Source: Bacteroidales bacterium
GTDB lineage: Bacteria > Bacteroidota > Bacteroidia > Bacteroidales > UBA932
NCBI GenBank assembly: GCA_017445015.1
Contig: JAFSVL010000014.1
Location: forward strand, 40,072-104,071
Reading direction: 5' to 3'
Length of the DNA: 64,000 bases
This document shows positions 53,337-62,554 of this stretch, piece after piece; position 1 is the first letter of the stretch, and each line of letters begins with the position of its first letter. The notes beneath the pieces are model-generated. The model searched no databases and was not told the origin of the DNA. It worked only from the letters and a program-made list of their open reading frames with translations. Both the position numbers and the translations under genes were made by a program.

Positions 53337-54092
53337 TCAATACGATTTTGCTATCGCGATAAAGTCCTCCGCCTTGAGCGCCGCTCCTCCGATGAGGCCG
53401 CCGTCGATATCTGCGCAGGCAAAGAGCTCCTTCGCGTTCGAGGGCTTGCAGCTTCCGCCGTAGAGGATGGTCATGTCGTCAGAGACCGCCGCACCGAATT
53501 TTTCGGCCATCGTCCTGCGGATGAACGCATGGATCTCCTGCGCCTGCTCCGCGCTGGCGGTCTTTCCGGTGCCGATGGCCCAGACGGGCTCGTAAGCAAT
53601 CACAACGGACGCCATCTCTTCTGCGCTGAACTGGAACAGGACATTGCGGATCTGTCCGCCCACAACGTCAAAGTGCCGGCCTTCTTCACGCTCGTCCAAA
53701 TTCTCTCCGACGCAGAGGATCACCTTCAGGCCGCGGGAAAGGGCGAGCCTGACCTTCTCCACCAGGCGGGCATCGGTCTCGCCGTAGTACTGGCGGCGCT
53801 CCGAGTGGCCGAGAATCGTATATTCGCAGCCGGCGGAAACGAGCATGTCCGCGGAAACCTCCCCGGTATAGGCGCCCTTCTCCTTGTCCGCACAGTTCTG
53901 GGCGGAGAGGCAGACGCGCGTCCCTTTCACGACTTCCGCCACCGGGCAGAGATGGGTGAAGGGGGTGGCAATCACCAGGCCTATTCCGGCGGGAACCTCC
54001 GCCGATGCCGCCACGACATCCCTGGCCAGTTGTACTCCTTCGGAAACGGTAGTATTCATTTTCCAGTTTCCGGCAACAATTTTCTTTCTCAT
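53337..54092 (-). CDS. tpiA: Triose-phosphate isomerase
   Basis: This 251-aa cytosolic enzyme interconverts DHAP and glyceraldehyde-3-phosphate. All landmark motifs are present: MRKKIVAGNWKMN (Asn/Lys), ILGHSERRQYYGE (electrophilic His), VVIAYEPVWAIGTGKTA (catalytic Glu and lid loop), ILYGGSCKPSNAKELF and GGLIGGAAL. Length is normal. It is 22 nt after the glnS stop and may be co-transcribed with it. Confidence 0.98.
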   Translation of the reverse strand: MRKKIVAGNWKMNTTVSEGVQLARDVVAASAEVPAGIGLVIATPFTHLCPVAEVVKGTRVCLSAQNCADKEKGAYTGEVSADMLVSAGCEYTILGHSERRQYYGETDARLVEKVRLALSRGLKVILCVGENLDEREEGRHFDVVGGQIRNVLFQFSAEEMASVVIAYEPVWAIGTGKTASAEQAQEIHAFIRRTMAEKFGAAVSDDMTILYGGSCKPSNAKELFACADIDGGLIGGAALKAEDFIAIAKSY

Positions 54093-54114
54093 ACTTCTAT
54101 ACAGATTTGTAGGT

Positions 54115-55767
54115 TTATTCCGGCTTATAGGAATCCTTGAGCGAGGCCGTACGGTTAAAGACGGCCTTTTCCGGGGTACTGTCCTTATCCTTTATGTAAT
54201 AGGCCGTCCGCTCAAACTGAACGGCGATCCCGGAGTTGTCCTCCAGCAGGGCCGGCTCGGCAAGGCCGCGCGCCACCACCAGGGACTCGGGGTTCAGATA
54301 TTCCTTGTAGTCGTGACCTTCGGGAACCGAACCCATGTCGGCAAGGGTGAAGAGGCGGTCGTAATTGCGCAGTTCCAGTTCTCTGGCGTGGGCACAGGAC
54401 ACCCAGTGGATGGTACCCTTGACGCTGCGCCACTCCCCCGCTCCGGGTTTGGAGGAAGGGTCATAACTGCACCTGAGTTCAATGATATTGCCGTCCGCAT
54501 CCTTGACGACTTCCTCACACTTGACAATATAGGTATATTTGAGGCGGACCTCCCCGCCGGGGCGCAGACGGAAGAACTTCTTGGGAGCGTCCTCCATAAA
54601 GTCGGCACGCTCTATCCACAGCTCTCCGGTAAACGGCACCCTGCGGGCAGCGCCCTCCGGCTCGGCAGGATTCAGGGGGCAGTCGAACCACTCCACCTGT
54701 CCCGCGGGCCAGTTGGTGATGGTGAGCTTGAGCGGATCCTGGACCACCATATAGCGGTTCGAGCGGGCATTGAGGTCCTGCCGGACGCACCACTCCAGCA
54801 ACTGGATATCCATCATCTGGTCGCGCTTGCTCACGCCGATTCTGTCGCAGAACATCTTCAGCGCTTCCGCGGTATATCCCCTGCGCCGTACGCCGCAGAG
54901 CGTGGGCATGCGAGGGTCGTCCCAGCCGCTTACCAGTCCTTTCTGCACAAGTTCCAGGAGCTTGCGCTTGCTCATGAGGGTGTATGTAAGGTTCAGGCGG
55001 GCGAATTCGTACTGATGCGAGGGGAAGATATCCAGAGTCTTGATGAACCAGTCATAAAGCGGCCGGTGCACATCGAATTCGAGGGTACAGATCGAATGGG
55101 TGATATGCTCGATGGAATCGCACTGTCCGTGGGTATAGTCGTACATCGGGTAGATGCACCATTTGTCCCCCGTACGATGGTGGGACGCATGTTTGATGCG
55201 GTAAAGGATCGGGTCGCGGAAGAACATGTTGGGATGCGCCATGTCGATTTTGGCGCGCAGGACCTTCTCGCCGTCCGCATATTTACCGTCCCGCATTTCG
55301 CGGAAAAGCCTGAGGTTTTCCTCCACGCTGCGGTTTCGCCAGGGGCTTTCCGTCCCGGGAGTCTCCACCGTCCCGCGGCCTTTGGAAATCTCTTCCTGAC
55401 TCTGGTCGTCCACATAGGCCAGAGAGCGCACGATGAGCTGCTCCGCCCATTCATAAAGCTGGTCGAAATAATCGGAAGCATAGAGTTCCTTGTCCCAATG
55501 GAATCCCAGCCACTTGATGTCTTCCTTGATGGAATCGACATATTCGGTATCTTCCTTGACGGGATTGGTGTCGTCGTAGCGGAGATTGGTCTTCCCGCCA
55601 TATTTCATGGCAAGCCCGAAATTGATGCAGAGGCTCTTTGCGTGTCCCAGATGCAGATACCCGTTAGGCTCCGGCGGGAAACGCGTAAGAACCGACTTTA
55701 CACGTCCGGACTTCAGGTCGTCCTCGATGATTTCTTCCAGAAAATTCAGCTTCCTTTCTTCTTCCAT
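54115..55767 (-). CDS. glnS: Glutaminyl-tRNA synthetase
   Basis: This 550-aa class I aminoacyl-tRNA synthetase charges tRNA-Gln with glutamine. TRFPPEPNGYLHLGHAKSL contains the HIGH motif as HLGH, and LMSKRKLLELV carries the KMSKS-type motif. The anticodon-binding beta-barrels follow, ending NRTASLKDSYKPE. Length and domain order are typical of bacterial GlnS. A TAAATTTG promoter lies about 50 nt upstream. Confidence 0.97.
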   Translation of the reverse strand: MEEERKLNFLEEIIEDDLKSGRVKSVLTRFPPEPNGYLHLGHAKSLCINFGLAMKYGGKTNLRYDDTNPVKEDTEYVDSIKEDIKWLGFHWDKELYASDYFDQLYEWAEQLIVRSLAYVDDQSQEEISKGRGTVETPGTESPWRNRSVEENLRLFREMRDGKYADGEKVLRAKIDMAHPNMFFRDPILYRIKHASHHRTGDKWCIYPMYDYTHGQCDSIEHITHSICTLEFDVHRPLYDWFIKTLDIFPSHQYEFARLNLTYTLMSKRKLLELVQKGLVSGWDDPRMPTLCGVRRRGYTAEALKMFCDRIGVSKRDQMMDIQLLEWCVRQDLNARSNRYMVVQDPLKLTITNWPAGQVEWFDCPLNPAEPEGAARRVPFTGELWIERADFMEDAPKKFFRLRPGGEVRLKYTYIVKCEEVVKDADGNIIELRCSYDPSSKPGAGEWRSVKGTIHWVSCAHARELELRNYDRLFTLADMGSVPEGHDYKEYLNPESLVVARGLAEPALLEDNSGIAVQFERTAYYIKDKDSTPEKAVFNRTASLKDSYKPE

Positions 55768-55815
55768 AGCAACGCTGTCCCCTGCAGGGATCTATTACAA
55801 ATAGATTCAAGACTG

Positions 55816-55823
55816 CAAATTTA
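55816..55823 (-). promoter_or_regulatory. -7 element for glnS
   Basis: The minus strand reads TAAATTTG, a perfect TAnnTTTG match, 48 nt before the ATG at 55767. Confidence 0.6.
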
Positions 55824-55841
55824 GCAAATCTTGAGAGATAT

Positions 55842-56108
55842 TCAATTTTTGACCGCGACGATTTCGCCGCCCCGGGCGGTGTAGCCAAGCCTGCGGAGGG
55901 CGCCGCCGATGCGGGCGGTGTCAGTTTTGGCCGGATCGAAGGTAACCTTCACGGTCTTGCGCGCCACATCGAACTCGAGGTCCTTGATCCCTTTCTCGAA
56001 AGCCAGCTTGTCCTGGATTTTCTCAGTACATTTGACGCAGTGCATATTTGTAATAAAAACCACCTGCGAGAGCGCGGCAAGCACCGCAATGATCATCGTC
56101 CTTTTCAT
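55842..56108 (-). CDS. Secreted heavy-metal-associated (HMA) domain protein
   Basis: This 88-aa protein begins MKRTMIIAVLAALSQVVFIT, a signal peptide, followed by NMHCVKCTEKIQDKL with the metal-binding Cys-x-x-Cys of HMA proteins. The rest (IKDLEFDVARKTVKVTFDP, then GALRRLGYTA) completes the ferredoxin-like fold. The ATG at 56108 overlaps the TonB receptor stop as ATGA; a frame extending to 56450 merely runs through that gene. It probably binds Cu or a similar ion in the periplasm and works with the coupled receptor. Which metal is not shown. Confidence 0.9.
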   Translation of the reverse strand: MKRTMIIAVLAALSQVVFITNMHCVKCTEKIQDKLAFEKGIKDLEFDVARKTVKVTFDPAKTDTARIGGALRRLGYTARGGEIVAVKN

Positions 56109-58129
56109 ATTTTCCATAAAGTAAAGCGCACGCCGGCATACACCTTCGCCCCCATCAGCGGCCCCCAGATGCAGGAAGCGTCGAAGCGCCCGTCCCAGGG
56201 ATCGGAAGCATGGATAATCGGATTGCGCTGCGTAAAATTCGTAAGGTTTTCCCCGCCGATGTAGAGGTCGAAGCCGCGGAAACGCTTTGTAACCTGCGCA
56301 AAGAGCAGCGGATAAACCGGGGTATAGCCGTTTTTGTAGCCGGCCTCCATAAACTCCCAGACCTTGCAGGGGCCGTTGACGGAAAGCGTCAAGTCGAAGA
56401 TCCATTTCCGCATCGCCGTAGCATACTGAAGGTTGATCACCCCCTTCCAAAGGCTGGTCATGGGTTTGATGTCACTTTCCCGGCCGATGCGCGTCTGACG
56501 GGCATCCGTATAGCGGAAGGTCGCGGCGAGAGTAAACCCGCGCAGCGGCTCGGAACTCAGGTCCACCTGAAAATTATGCGCATAGGAATACGCCTTCTGT
56601 CCCGTCGCGGCAACGGAGCTCAGGGAATAGAAGCGGTAATCCCGTTCCGAGTTATCCCAAATCCCCTGCTCCGTAAAACGGGTATGGAAATAATCGAAAC
56701 TCAGGACGGTCTTTCCGCTTTTATCGAAAGGAAGATACCAGCTCAGGCTCCCGCCAAAGGTCCAGGCGTCTTCGAGAAGATGCATCCCTATCGCTTCGGC
56801 GTCATGGAATTTGGACGTGGAAAGCACCCCGATATTGTCCGCCAGGGGGAAGGCATGCCGGAGTCCGCGTCCGCCGTTGGCCCGCAGCACAAGCTGCTCC
56901 CAGGGTTCCCAGCGGAGGGTGAGCCGCGGGGTGACTTTCACTCCGTCGCAATAGTACCAGTCAGCGCGCAAAGCCGCTATCATGGTGAACCGATGCGAAG
57001 GGGTGAAGGTATATTCCCCGAATAACCCTGCATTGCTGAGTATCGCATCTTTCCTTGCGCCATTGAAAAATTGGGAAAATGCATCGAAGGTCTCGCTCAG
57101 GCCCAGGGTATAATGGTGAACATCTGAAACATAGTGCTGAAACAGCAGATTGACGAAGGCGGAATGCTGGCCGGCGTGCCAGAAGGCCGCGCCGAAGCGT
57201 CCCCTCAGCTCATGATAAGTATAGTCGGCCACAACGGCAAAATTCCGGGAAAGGTCTGCGCTGAGCGGGACGCCCATCTTGGCATATCCGCCCAGCGAGA
57301 GATTCTCGACGGAACTTTTCCAGCGCGACTCCCCCATCGACGGCATCTGCCCGCCACGGCTGCGGTCATATACGGCATTCGCCCCGAAATGCCAGAGCAC
57401 GCCCGAGGGAGACTCGTAACGCCAGCGGTTGCCCGCAGCCGCCACCAGGCCGCGCGGATCGTCCAGGAACCCGTCACCGTTATGGTCGAAATCCACGAAA
57501 TTACCGCTGATGTGCCCCATCATCACCGTCCCGAGCCGGGAGTTCCGGCCCGGTTGCAACGAACTGACCACATTGAGATCGGCACGGGTATCGCTCATCA
57601 CGGAAGCCTGCAGGAAAAGGGGCTTCTCATCCATGGGTTTCCGGTATTCCAGATTGATCTGCCCGGTGATGGCCTCGTTGTCGTCAAGGACGGAACTTAC
57701 GCCCTTGGAGGTCTTGATGCTTTCGAGCCATTGCGACGGGATATGGTTCAGGCCGAAGATACCGCCGATTCCGCGCATCGTAGGGCGCGTTTCGTCCAGC
57801 ATCTGCGTATAGATGCCGCTCTGCCCGAGAAGGCGTATCTGCCGTGCGCCGGTTACGGCATCGGTGTACCCCACGCTCACGCTTGCGGAATTCTCGAAAC
57901 TGTCGGCAAGATTGCAGCAGGCCATTTTGTAGAGCCCGGACGAAGTGATGACCTCGACCGACCCCACGCTGCCCCTCGAGCGGAAATTTCCGGGGGCCGA
58001 AGCCTGCACCACCGATGCGGCGAGACTGTCCCGCTTCTCCCCGTACATGCCCACGGTATCCGGCGGTGCCTGCGCGGCAGCGGAAACCCCTGCCGCAAGG
58101 AAGACCGATATGAAAAGCAAGCCGCGCAT
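56105..58129 (-). CDS. TonB-dependent outer-membrane receptor, probably metal-related
   Basis: This 674-aa receptor has a signal peptide (MRGLLFISVFLAAGVSAAAQ). It lacks the SusC-type N-terminal carboxypeptidase-like domain. The plug (about 40-155) shows RSRGSVGSVEVITSSGLYKM, RQIRLLGQSGIYTQML and GVSSVLDDNEAITGQINLEY. The barrel ends KVYAGVRFTLWKI. The coupled HMA protein suggests transport or sensing of a metal or metal complex. The gene is divergent from the LacI regulator; its -7 box sits only eight bases before the ATG. Confidence 0.9.
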   Translation of the reverse strand: MRGLLFISVFLAAGVSAAAQAPPDTVGMYGEKRDSLAASVVQASAPGNFRSRGSVGSVEVITSSGLYKMACCNLADSFENSASVSVGYTDAVTGARQIRLLGQSGIYTQMLDETRPTMRGIGGIFGLNHIPSQWLESIKTSKGVSSVLDDNEAITGQINLEYRKPMDEKPLFLQASVMSDTRADLNVVSSLQPGRNSRLGTVMMGHISGNFVDFDHNGDGFLDDPRGLVAAAGNRWRYESPSGVLWHFGANAVYDRSRGGQMPSMGESRWKSSVENLSLGGYAKMGVPLSADLSRNFAVVADYTYHELRGRFGAAFWHAGQHSAFVNLLFQHYVSDVHHYTLGLSETFDAFSQFFNGARKDAILSNAGLFGEYTFTPSHRFTMIAALRADWYYCDGVKVTPRLTLRWEPWEQLVLRANGGRGLRHAFPLADNIGVLSTSKFHDAEAIGMHLLEDAWTFGGSLSWYLPFDKSGKTVLSFDYFHTRFTEQGIWDNSERDYRFYSLSSVAATGQKAYSYAHNFQVDLSSEPLRGFTLAATFRYTDARQTRIGRESDIKPMTSLWKGVINLQYATAMRKWIFDLTLSVNGPCKVWEFMEAGYKNGYTPVYPLLFAQVTKRFRGFDLYIGGENLTNFTQRNPIIHASDPWDGRFDASCIWGPLMGAKVYAGVRFTLWKI

Positions 58130-58137
58130 GATGTGTG

Positions 58138-58145
58138 CAAAATTA
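58138..58145 (-). promoter_or_regulatory. -7 element for the TonB-HMA operon, nearly leaderless
   Basis: The minus strand reads TAATTTTG, matching TAnnTTTG. Only eight bases separate it from the ATG at 58129, leaving 0-4 nt of leader. Confidence 0.55.
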
Positions 58146-58158
58146 ATAAAATTTGACT

Positions 58159-58166
58159 TATTTTTG
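58159..58166 (+). promoter_or_regulatory. -7 element for the LacI-family regulator gene
   Basis: TATTTTTG on the plus strand matches TAnnTTTG, 22 nt before the ATG at 58189. It is back to back with the TonB promoter, so the two may interfere. Confidence 0.5.
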
Positions 58167-58188
58167 TGTCATATCTCCAATATCAGTC

Positions 58189-59247
58189 ATGCACGAAGAG
58201 AAGAGCATACCTACCATTTTCGATATCGCGAGAGAAGCCGGCGTATCCCGCGGAACCGTGGACCGGGTCATACACAATCGCGGCCGGTTCTCGGAAGACA
58301 CCGCATCCAAGGTGCATTCGGCCATCAAAAAACTAGGATATTCGGTCAATCCGAATGCGGCGGTCCTGGCATCACGCAAAAAATACAGTATCGCGTGCCT
58401 GATTCCCGATTTCAAAAAGGGGGAATACTGGGAACTGATCCAACAGGGACTGCGGGCCGGGGCTGCCGGCGCGCGCCAGTACAATGTGGACGTAAAAATT
58501 TTCCCGTACGATCAGACGGATATCGAATCGTTCCGCAGATGCTGTGCCTCCATACTCTCCGAAAAACCCTCCGGGATACTTATGAATGCCGTCTTCAGGG
58601 ACGAGGTTACAAAATTTTCAAAGGTCCTTGACGGCGCCCGGATACCCTACGCATTTATCGACAACAAGGTGGACGGCCTGGGGAATTTCCTCTACATCGG
58701 GATAGACCCTTACAAAAGCGGACAACTCGGAGCTTTTCTGCTGACCGCCCGCAAAGCGGTGGAGAGCATACTCCTGATAAGGATTATCCGCGACAAGGGT
58801 AATCAGGGAGACCCGAATGAAACCCGCCGCCGCGGTTTTCTCGATTATTTTGCGAAAGAACTGCCCGCTTGTACCATCCATACGGTATTTATCAATCCGA
58901 ATGACACGGGAAGCATCACTGCGGAACTCGAATCCTTTTTCCGGGAACATCCCCATGTACGGCATATTGCGACGACCAATTCCCGAATCCATCTTATCGC
59001 CCCCTATCTGGAACAGCATCCGGATCCGGAGCGCATCGTGGTCGGGTTCGACGATACCGAGAAGAATCTTGCCGCGCTGAAAGCGGGCCAGGTCGAGTAC
59101 CTTGTAACGCACCGCATCCACGAACAGGCCCGGCTCTCCATAGAAATGTTCGCCGATTTCCTGATACGCAAGATAGAACCGGCCCGGCGCAACCACTACG
59201 TCCATCTGGATATCCTTCACCGGATGAACCTTGACGATTACTCCTGA
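58189..59247 (+). CDS. LacI-family transcriptional regulator
   Basis: This 352-aa regulator starts MHEEKSIPTIFDIAREAGVS, with the LacI HTH (GTVDRVIHNRGRFSEDTASK) and the hinge region GYSVNPNAAVLASRK. The periplasmic-binding-protein-like effector domain follows (ILLIRIIRDKGNQGD, then IVVGFDDTEKNLAAL). The ATG at 58189 puts the HTH at the N terminus; a start 36 nt upstream would add a non-conserved tail. It lies 99 nt before a promoter with a perfect palindrome and a dehydrogenase-transporter pair, its likely target. The ligand is unknown. Confidence 0.93.
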   Translation: MHEEKSIPTIFDIAREAGVSRGTVDRVIHNRGRFSEDTASKVHSAIKKLGYSVNPNAAVLASRKKYSIACLIPDFKKGEYWELIQQGLRAGAAGARQYNVDVKIFPYDQTDIESFRRCCASILSEKPSGILMNAVFRDEVTKFSKVLDGARIPYAFIDNKVDGLGNFLYIGIDPYKSGQLGAFLLTARKAVESILLIRIIRDKGNQGDPNETRRRGFLDYFAKELPACTIHTVFINPNDTGSITAELESFFREHPHVRHIATTNSRIHLIAPYLEQHPDPERIVVGFDDTEKNLAALKAGQVEYLVTHRIHEQARLSIEMFADFLIRKIEPARRNHYVHLDILHRMNLDDYS

Positions 59248-59263
59248 AAGGCCTGTGCCGGCT

Positions 59264-59294
59264 TTGCACTTTTTTAAAAAAAATCATATCTTTG
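59264..59294 (+). promoter_or_regulatory. Promoter of the GpsA-like/GlpT operon
   Basis: TTG (59264-59266) and TATCTTTG (59287-59294) are separated by 20 nt, the canonical Bacteroidetes -33/-7 pair. The leader to the ATG at 59347 is about 45 nt. Confidence 0.75.
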
Positions 59295-59303
59295 CACCAT
59301 TGC

Positions 59304-59315
59304 GTGCACGTGCAC
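59304..59315. promoter_or_regulatory. Perfect 12-bp palindrome, putative LacI-type operator
   Basis: GTGCACGTGCAC is fully self-complementary with a central CpG, as in many LacI/PurR/CcpA-type operators. It begins 10 nt after the -7 box, so a bound regulator would block the start of transcription. The adjacent LacI-family gene is the obvious candidate. Confidence 0.6.
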
Positions 59316-59346
59316 CCACCTTGAGAAACCTTATATCTTACGTTAT

Positions 59347-60402
59347 ATGAAAAGAATTACCATCCTCGGAGCCGGAATGATGGGCTCTGCCCTTGCATTT
59401 CCCGCTGCAGAAAACGGAAATGACGTCCACATCGTGGGAACCTGCCTTGACGACGAAATCATCGACGGTTATATCAAGACCGGAAAGCATGAAAAATTCT
59501 GCCGTCCGTTTCCCGAGAACGTAAAATTCCACTACTTCAAGGATTGGGAGAAGGTTACGGCAGGCTCGGATTTCGTCATCGGGGGCGTTTCCTCGTTCGG
59601 CGTCGACTGGTTCCTTGAAGAAATCCTTACCAAACTGGACCCCGCAATTCCGGTACTTTCCGTTACGAAGGGACTCCGTGCGACAGAAGACGGGACGCTC
59701 CTCTCCTATCCCGGCTACTGGGAAAGCGAACTCGCAAAAAGAGGCATCCACCGCAGCATCTGCGCCATCGGAGGTCCCTGCACCTCGTATGAACTTGTGT
59801 TCATGGACCCCTCCGAAGTGGGATTCTGCGGCAAGGACAACGCCGCGCTTCTGATGATGAAAGAGGCCATGCAGCGCCCCTACTACCATATTTCGCTGAC
59901 CAATGACGTGATCGGGCTCGAAAGTGCCGTAGCGCTCAAGAACGCCTATGCCATGGCCGTAACGCTCGCCGTAGGGCTGAACACCCGGTGGCACGGAGAA
60001 AACGAGCCCCAGCACTATAATTCACAGGCGGGGACGTTCACGCAGGCCGTCCGCGAGACACACGCCCTCATGCAGATGCAGGGCGGCACATTCGAGAGCG
60101 AGTGCATCGGGCTCGGAGACCTCTATGTAACCATTTTCAGCGGACGCACCCGCAAGTGCGGCGTCCTCATGGGGCGCAGACTCGATTATGACGAGGTAAC
60201 GGAGGCACTTGCCGGTATCACCCTGGAAAGCCTCGTCATTACCCGTGTAATGGGACAGGCCATACGCCGCAAGGCGGAACTCGGAATGGTGAACCTTGAA
60301 GATTTCCCGCTCCTGATGCATATCGTGGAAATCCTTGACAAAGGCAAAGCCGACGCCGACCTGCCCTGGGAGGCCTTCACATTCAACCATCTGGGCAAAT
60401 AA
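59347..60402 (+). CDS. NAD(P)-dependent glycerol-3-phosphate dehydrogenase-like protein
   Basis: This 351-aa protein opens with the Rossmann dinucleotide fold MKRITILGAGMMGSALAF and continues with SDFVIGGVSSFGVDW, PVLSVTKGLRATEDG, and the C-terminal helical domain containing LESAVALKNAYAMAVTLAVG with the likely catalytic Lys. This is the GpsA layout. GpsA reduces DHAP to sn-glycerol-3-phosphate for lipid synthesis, or here might oxidise imported G3P, since the next gene is GlpT-like and begins inside its stop codon (TAATG). The residues between motifs differ from classical GpsA, so a related sugar-phosphate or polyol-phosphate substrate is possible. Confidence 0.82.
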   Translation: MKRITILGAGMMGSALAFPAAENGNDVHIVGTCLDDEIIDGYIKTGKHEKFCRPFPENVKFHYFKDWEKVTAGSDFVIGGVSSFGVDWFLEEILTKLDPAIPVLSVTKGLRATEDGTLLSYPGYWESELAKRGIHRSICAIGGPCTSYELVFMDPSEVGFCGKDNAALLMMKEAMQRPYYHISLTNDVIGLESAVALKNAYAMAVTLAVGLNTRWHGENEPQHYNSQAGTFTQAVRETHALMQMQGGTFESECIGLGDLYVTIFSGRTRKCGVLMGRRLDYDEVTEALAGITLESLVITRVMGQAIRRKAELGMVNLEDFPLLMHIVEILDKGKADADLPWEAFTFNHLGK

Positions 60403-61721
60403 TGAAGGCGCGTTCTTTCAAATACTGGCAGTGGAGGGTCATCATCTCGTCGATGATAGGCTATTCCATGTTCTACTTCGTACGAAAGAACTTCTCCTTC
60501 GCGATGCCCGTCCTCAGCGCCGAATACGGCATCACCAATACCGACTTCGGCATCATATTGAGCCTCGTGGGCGTCATCTACGGCGTATCCAAGTTTCTGA
60601 ACGGGTTCATCGCCGACAGGTTCAACGCCAGGTGGCACCTTGTCATAGGCCTGTCCGTCTGCGTATTTCTCAATTTCCTTTTCGGCTGGAGCGACCGGAT
60701 CTCCACCCTGATCACCGGACAGACCGGAGGACCCGATTTCGTGGGCACGATGGTACTGGTCATGGGAATCCTGCTGGTCCTCAACAACATCTTCCAGGGC
60801 TGCGGATTTCCGCCCTGCAACCGCCTGCTGAACCACTGGGTACCGCCCGCGGAACTGGCTACCAAAACGGCCGTCTGGAACACATCACACTCCATCGGCG
60901 CAGGCATACTTGCCGTACTGTGCGGATATATCGTAAGTGCGACGGGAGACTGGAGACTGTGTTTCTGGATTCCGGGGATGATTGCGGCTACAGGCATATT
61001 TTTCATTATCGTCACGCTCAGGGACACCCCGAAGTCCGTAGGGCTTCCTGAACTGCCGGACACCCGCACGGAAATCGACGACAACGACTCCCCCGAGGCC
61101 TACCGGGCATTTGTCAGGAAGAAAGTATTTCTCAACCCCGTGATATGGGTCCTCGCGGTTACCGACCTGTTCGTCTATGTGGTGCGGTTCGCCATCCTGG
61201 ACTGGGGACCTACCTTCCTGGGAAAGATGGCTGTCCCCCTCTCTCCGCAGCTTGCGGGATGGACCATCGGCATATTTGAAATAGCGGGATGCGCAGGAAT
61301 GCTGTGCGCAGGCTGGATTTCGGACCGTTTCTTCGGGGGCAAGGCCCATAGGGTATGCGCCCTGGAAATGGGGCTTGTAGCCATCTGCCTCATTATTCTT
61401 CAGCTGCTTCCCCGGACGGCATCCCCGATTCTGGTACTCGCGATATTGGCTCTGGCCGGATTCTTCCTCTACGGGCCCCAGGCCCTGCTCGGCGTCACGG
61501 CATCCAAACATGCCACGAAAAAGGCCGCATCATCCGCTGTGGGTCTGATCGGCCTCATGAGTTATGTTTCGGTAATTATCACTGGCGCGGGGCTGGGATG
61601 GTTCTCGGACCGTTTCGGCTGGGACTACCTGTTCATCATCATGGCAGGATTCGCCATAGCGGGAGGACTACTCGTGGCCTTCCTGTGGAACATCAAGAAC
61701 GACGGCTATATCCATACCTGA
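60402..61721 (+). CDS. MFS organophosphate:phosphate antiporter, GlpT/UhpT-like
   Basis: This 439-aa inner-membrane carrier has 12 predicted helices. The OPA-family signature YSMFYFVRKNFSFAMP is near the start, followed by GVSKFLNGFIADRFNAR and FQGCGFPPCNRLLNHW. The second half has GFFLYGPQALLGVTASKHAT, typical of GlpT and UhpT. It exchanges an organic phosphate such as glycerol-3-phosphate for inorganic phosphate. Translational coupling to the GpsA-like gene and the upstream LacI regulator suggest a small phosphorylated-polyol operon. Its 3' end overlaps the decayed MFS gene by about 29 nt on the opposite strand. Confidence 0.9.
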   Translation: MKARSFKYWQWRVIISSMIGYSMFYFVRKNFSFAMPVLSAEYGITNTDFGIILSLVGVIYGVSKFLNGFIADRFNARWHLVIGLSVCVFLNFLFGWSDRISTLITGQTGGPDFVGTMVLVMGILLVLNNIFQGCGFPPCNRLLNHWVPPAELATKTAVWNTSHSIGAGILAVLCGYIVSATGDWRLCFWIPGMIAATGIFFIIVTLRDTPKSVGLPELPDTRTEIDDNDSPEAYRAFVRKKVFLNPVIWVLAVTDLFVYVVRFAILDWGPTFLGKMAVPLSPQLAGWTIGIFEIAGCAGMLCAGWISDRFFGGKAHRVCALEMGLVAICLIILQLLPRTASPILVLAILALAGFFLYGPQALLGVTASKHATKKAASSAVGLIGLMSYVSVIITGAGLGWFSDRFGWDYLFIIMAGFAIAGGLLVAFLWNIKNDGYIHT

Positions 61722-62551
61722 TGGCGGCAATCACCGGAACGGCAGAAGCGAGGTAAACGGCGGACATCAACTGCATCCCGCCGGAGAGTCCGAGCGCGGG
61801 TTTCAGGACGCCGAGCAGATACGGTGAAACCGATGCGATAATCAGCGAGAACATCAGGATAAATGACGTTGCCATAGCCCGGAAACGCACATCGATGACA
61901 TCGTAGAGCGCGGCAAAGAGGTTAGAATCATAAAACCCCTTGAAAAAGCCGTAACCCGTCATTGCAAGGCAGGTAGGCATCCAGAGCAGGAAAGCCTGAC
62001 CGGAAAACTGGAATCCGGCACAGGCAAGGGCGAGAAGGAGGGCGGCCGGATCCGCAGAATCAGGATCAGCGCGAGTACGATGCCGCTGATTCCGAACACA
62101 TAAAAAGCATGCCGCCAGCCCCACAGGCCGGCAATCGAAGTGGCGATTACTCCACTGACGATAAAACCCGTATAAAGTGCCGCCTGATGGATGGAAAGCG
62201 CCGTCGCCCTGGAGGATTCGGGATGGGTTTCACTGATCAGTTTGTTGGCTGAGGGGGTATAAAAGGCCTCACCTCCTCCGGTTGCCACGCTCCTGAAAAG
62301 AATCAGCGCGGGAAGGCCGGAAGCAAAACCCGTCAACATCGTTGCGGTGCTCCACAAGAGCAATGCGCCCGCCAGAATCCATTTTTTGCTCAACCTGTCC
62401 CCACAAGACCCATTTGGGAGGAACTCAGACCGAGGTCGCTCTGGATGTCCAGCAGCAGGACATTGAATATCTGGCGGTCCGCCTGGTTGAAAAAGAAGGC
62501 GATGAACAGCCAGAATACCAGTTCCCACTTATAAGGGAGCAGCTTTTTCAT
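61693..62551 (-). pseudogene. Decayed MFS transporter with several internal deletions and frameshifts
   Basis: From the ATG at 62551 the frame reads MKKLLPYKWELVFWLFIAFF and through QMGLVGTG, then stops near 62397. The second frame resumes at once with GDRLSKKWILAGALLLW and SRATALSIHQAALYTGFIV, but what should be helix 2 is missing. Near 62050 a second jump leads from LALILILRI to PAALLLALACAGFQFSGQAF, again losing the central loop. A third, in-frame gap joins LLWMPTCL to GYGFFKGFYDSN. The protein ends IRYGYSRRS. Roughly 280 of about 410 expected codons remain. Sequencing error cannot explain three separate losses. The gene probably once followed the Gfo/Idh gene in an operon (3 nt apart). 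Confidence 0.8.
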
Positions 62552-62554
62552 GGA

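Noticed and set aside
55842-56450. 202-aa version of the HMA protein
   Set aside because: The added region lies in the TonB receptor gene in another frame; the ATGA-overlapping start gives a signal peptide and the full HMA fold.
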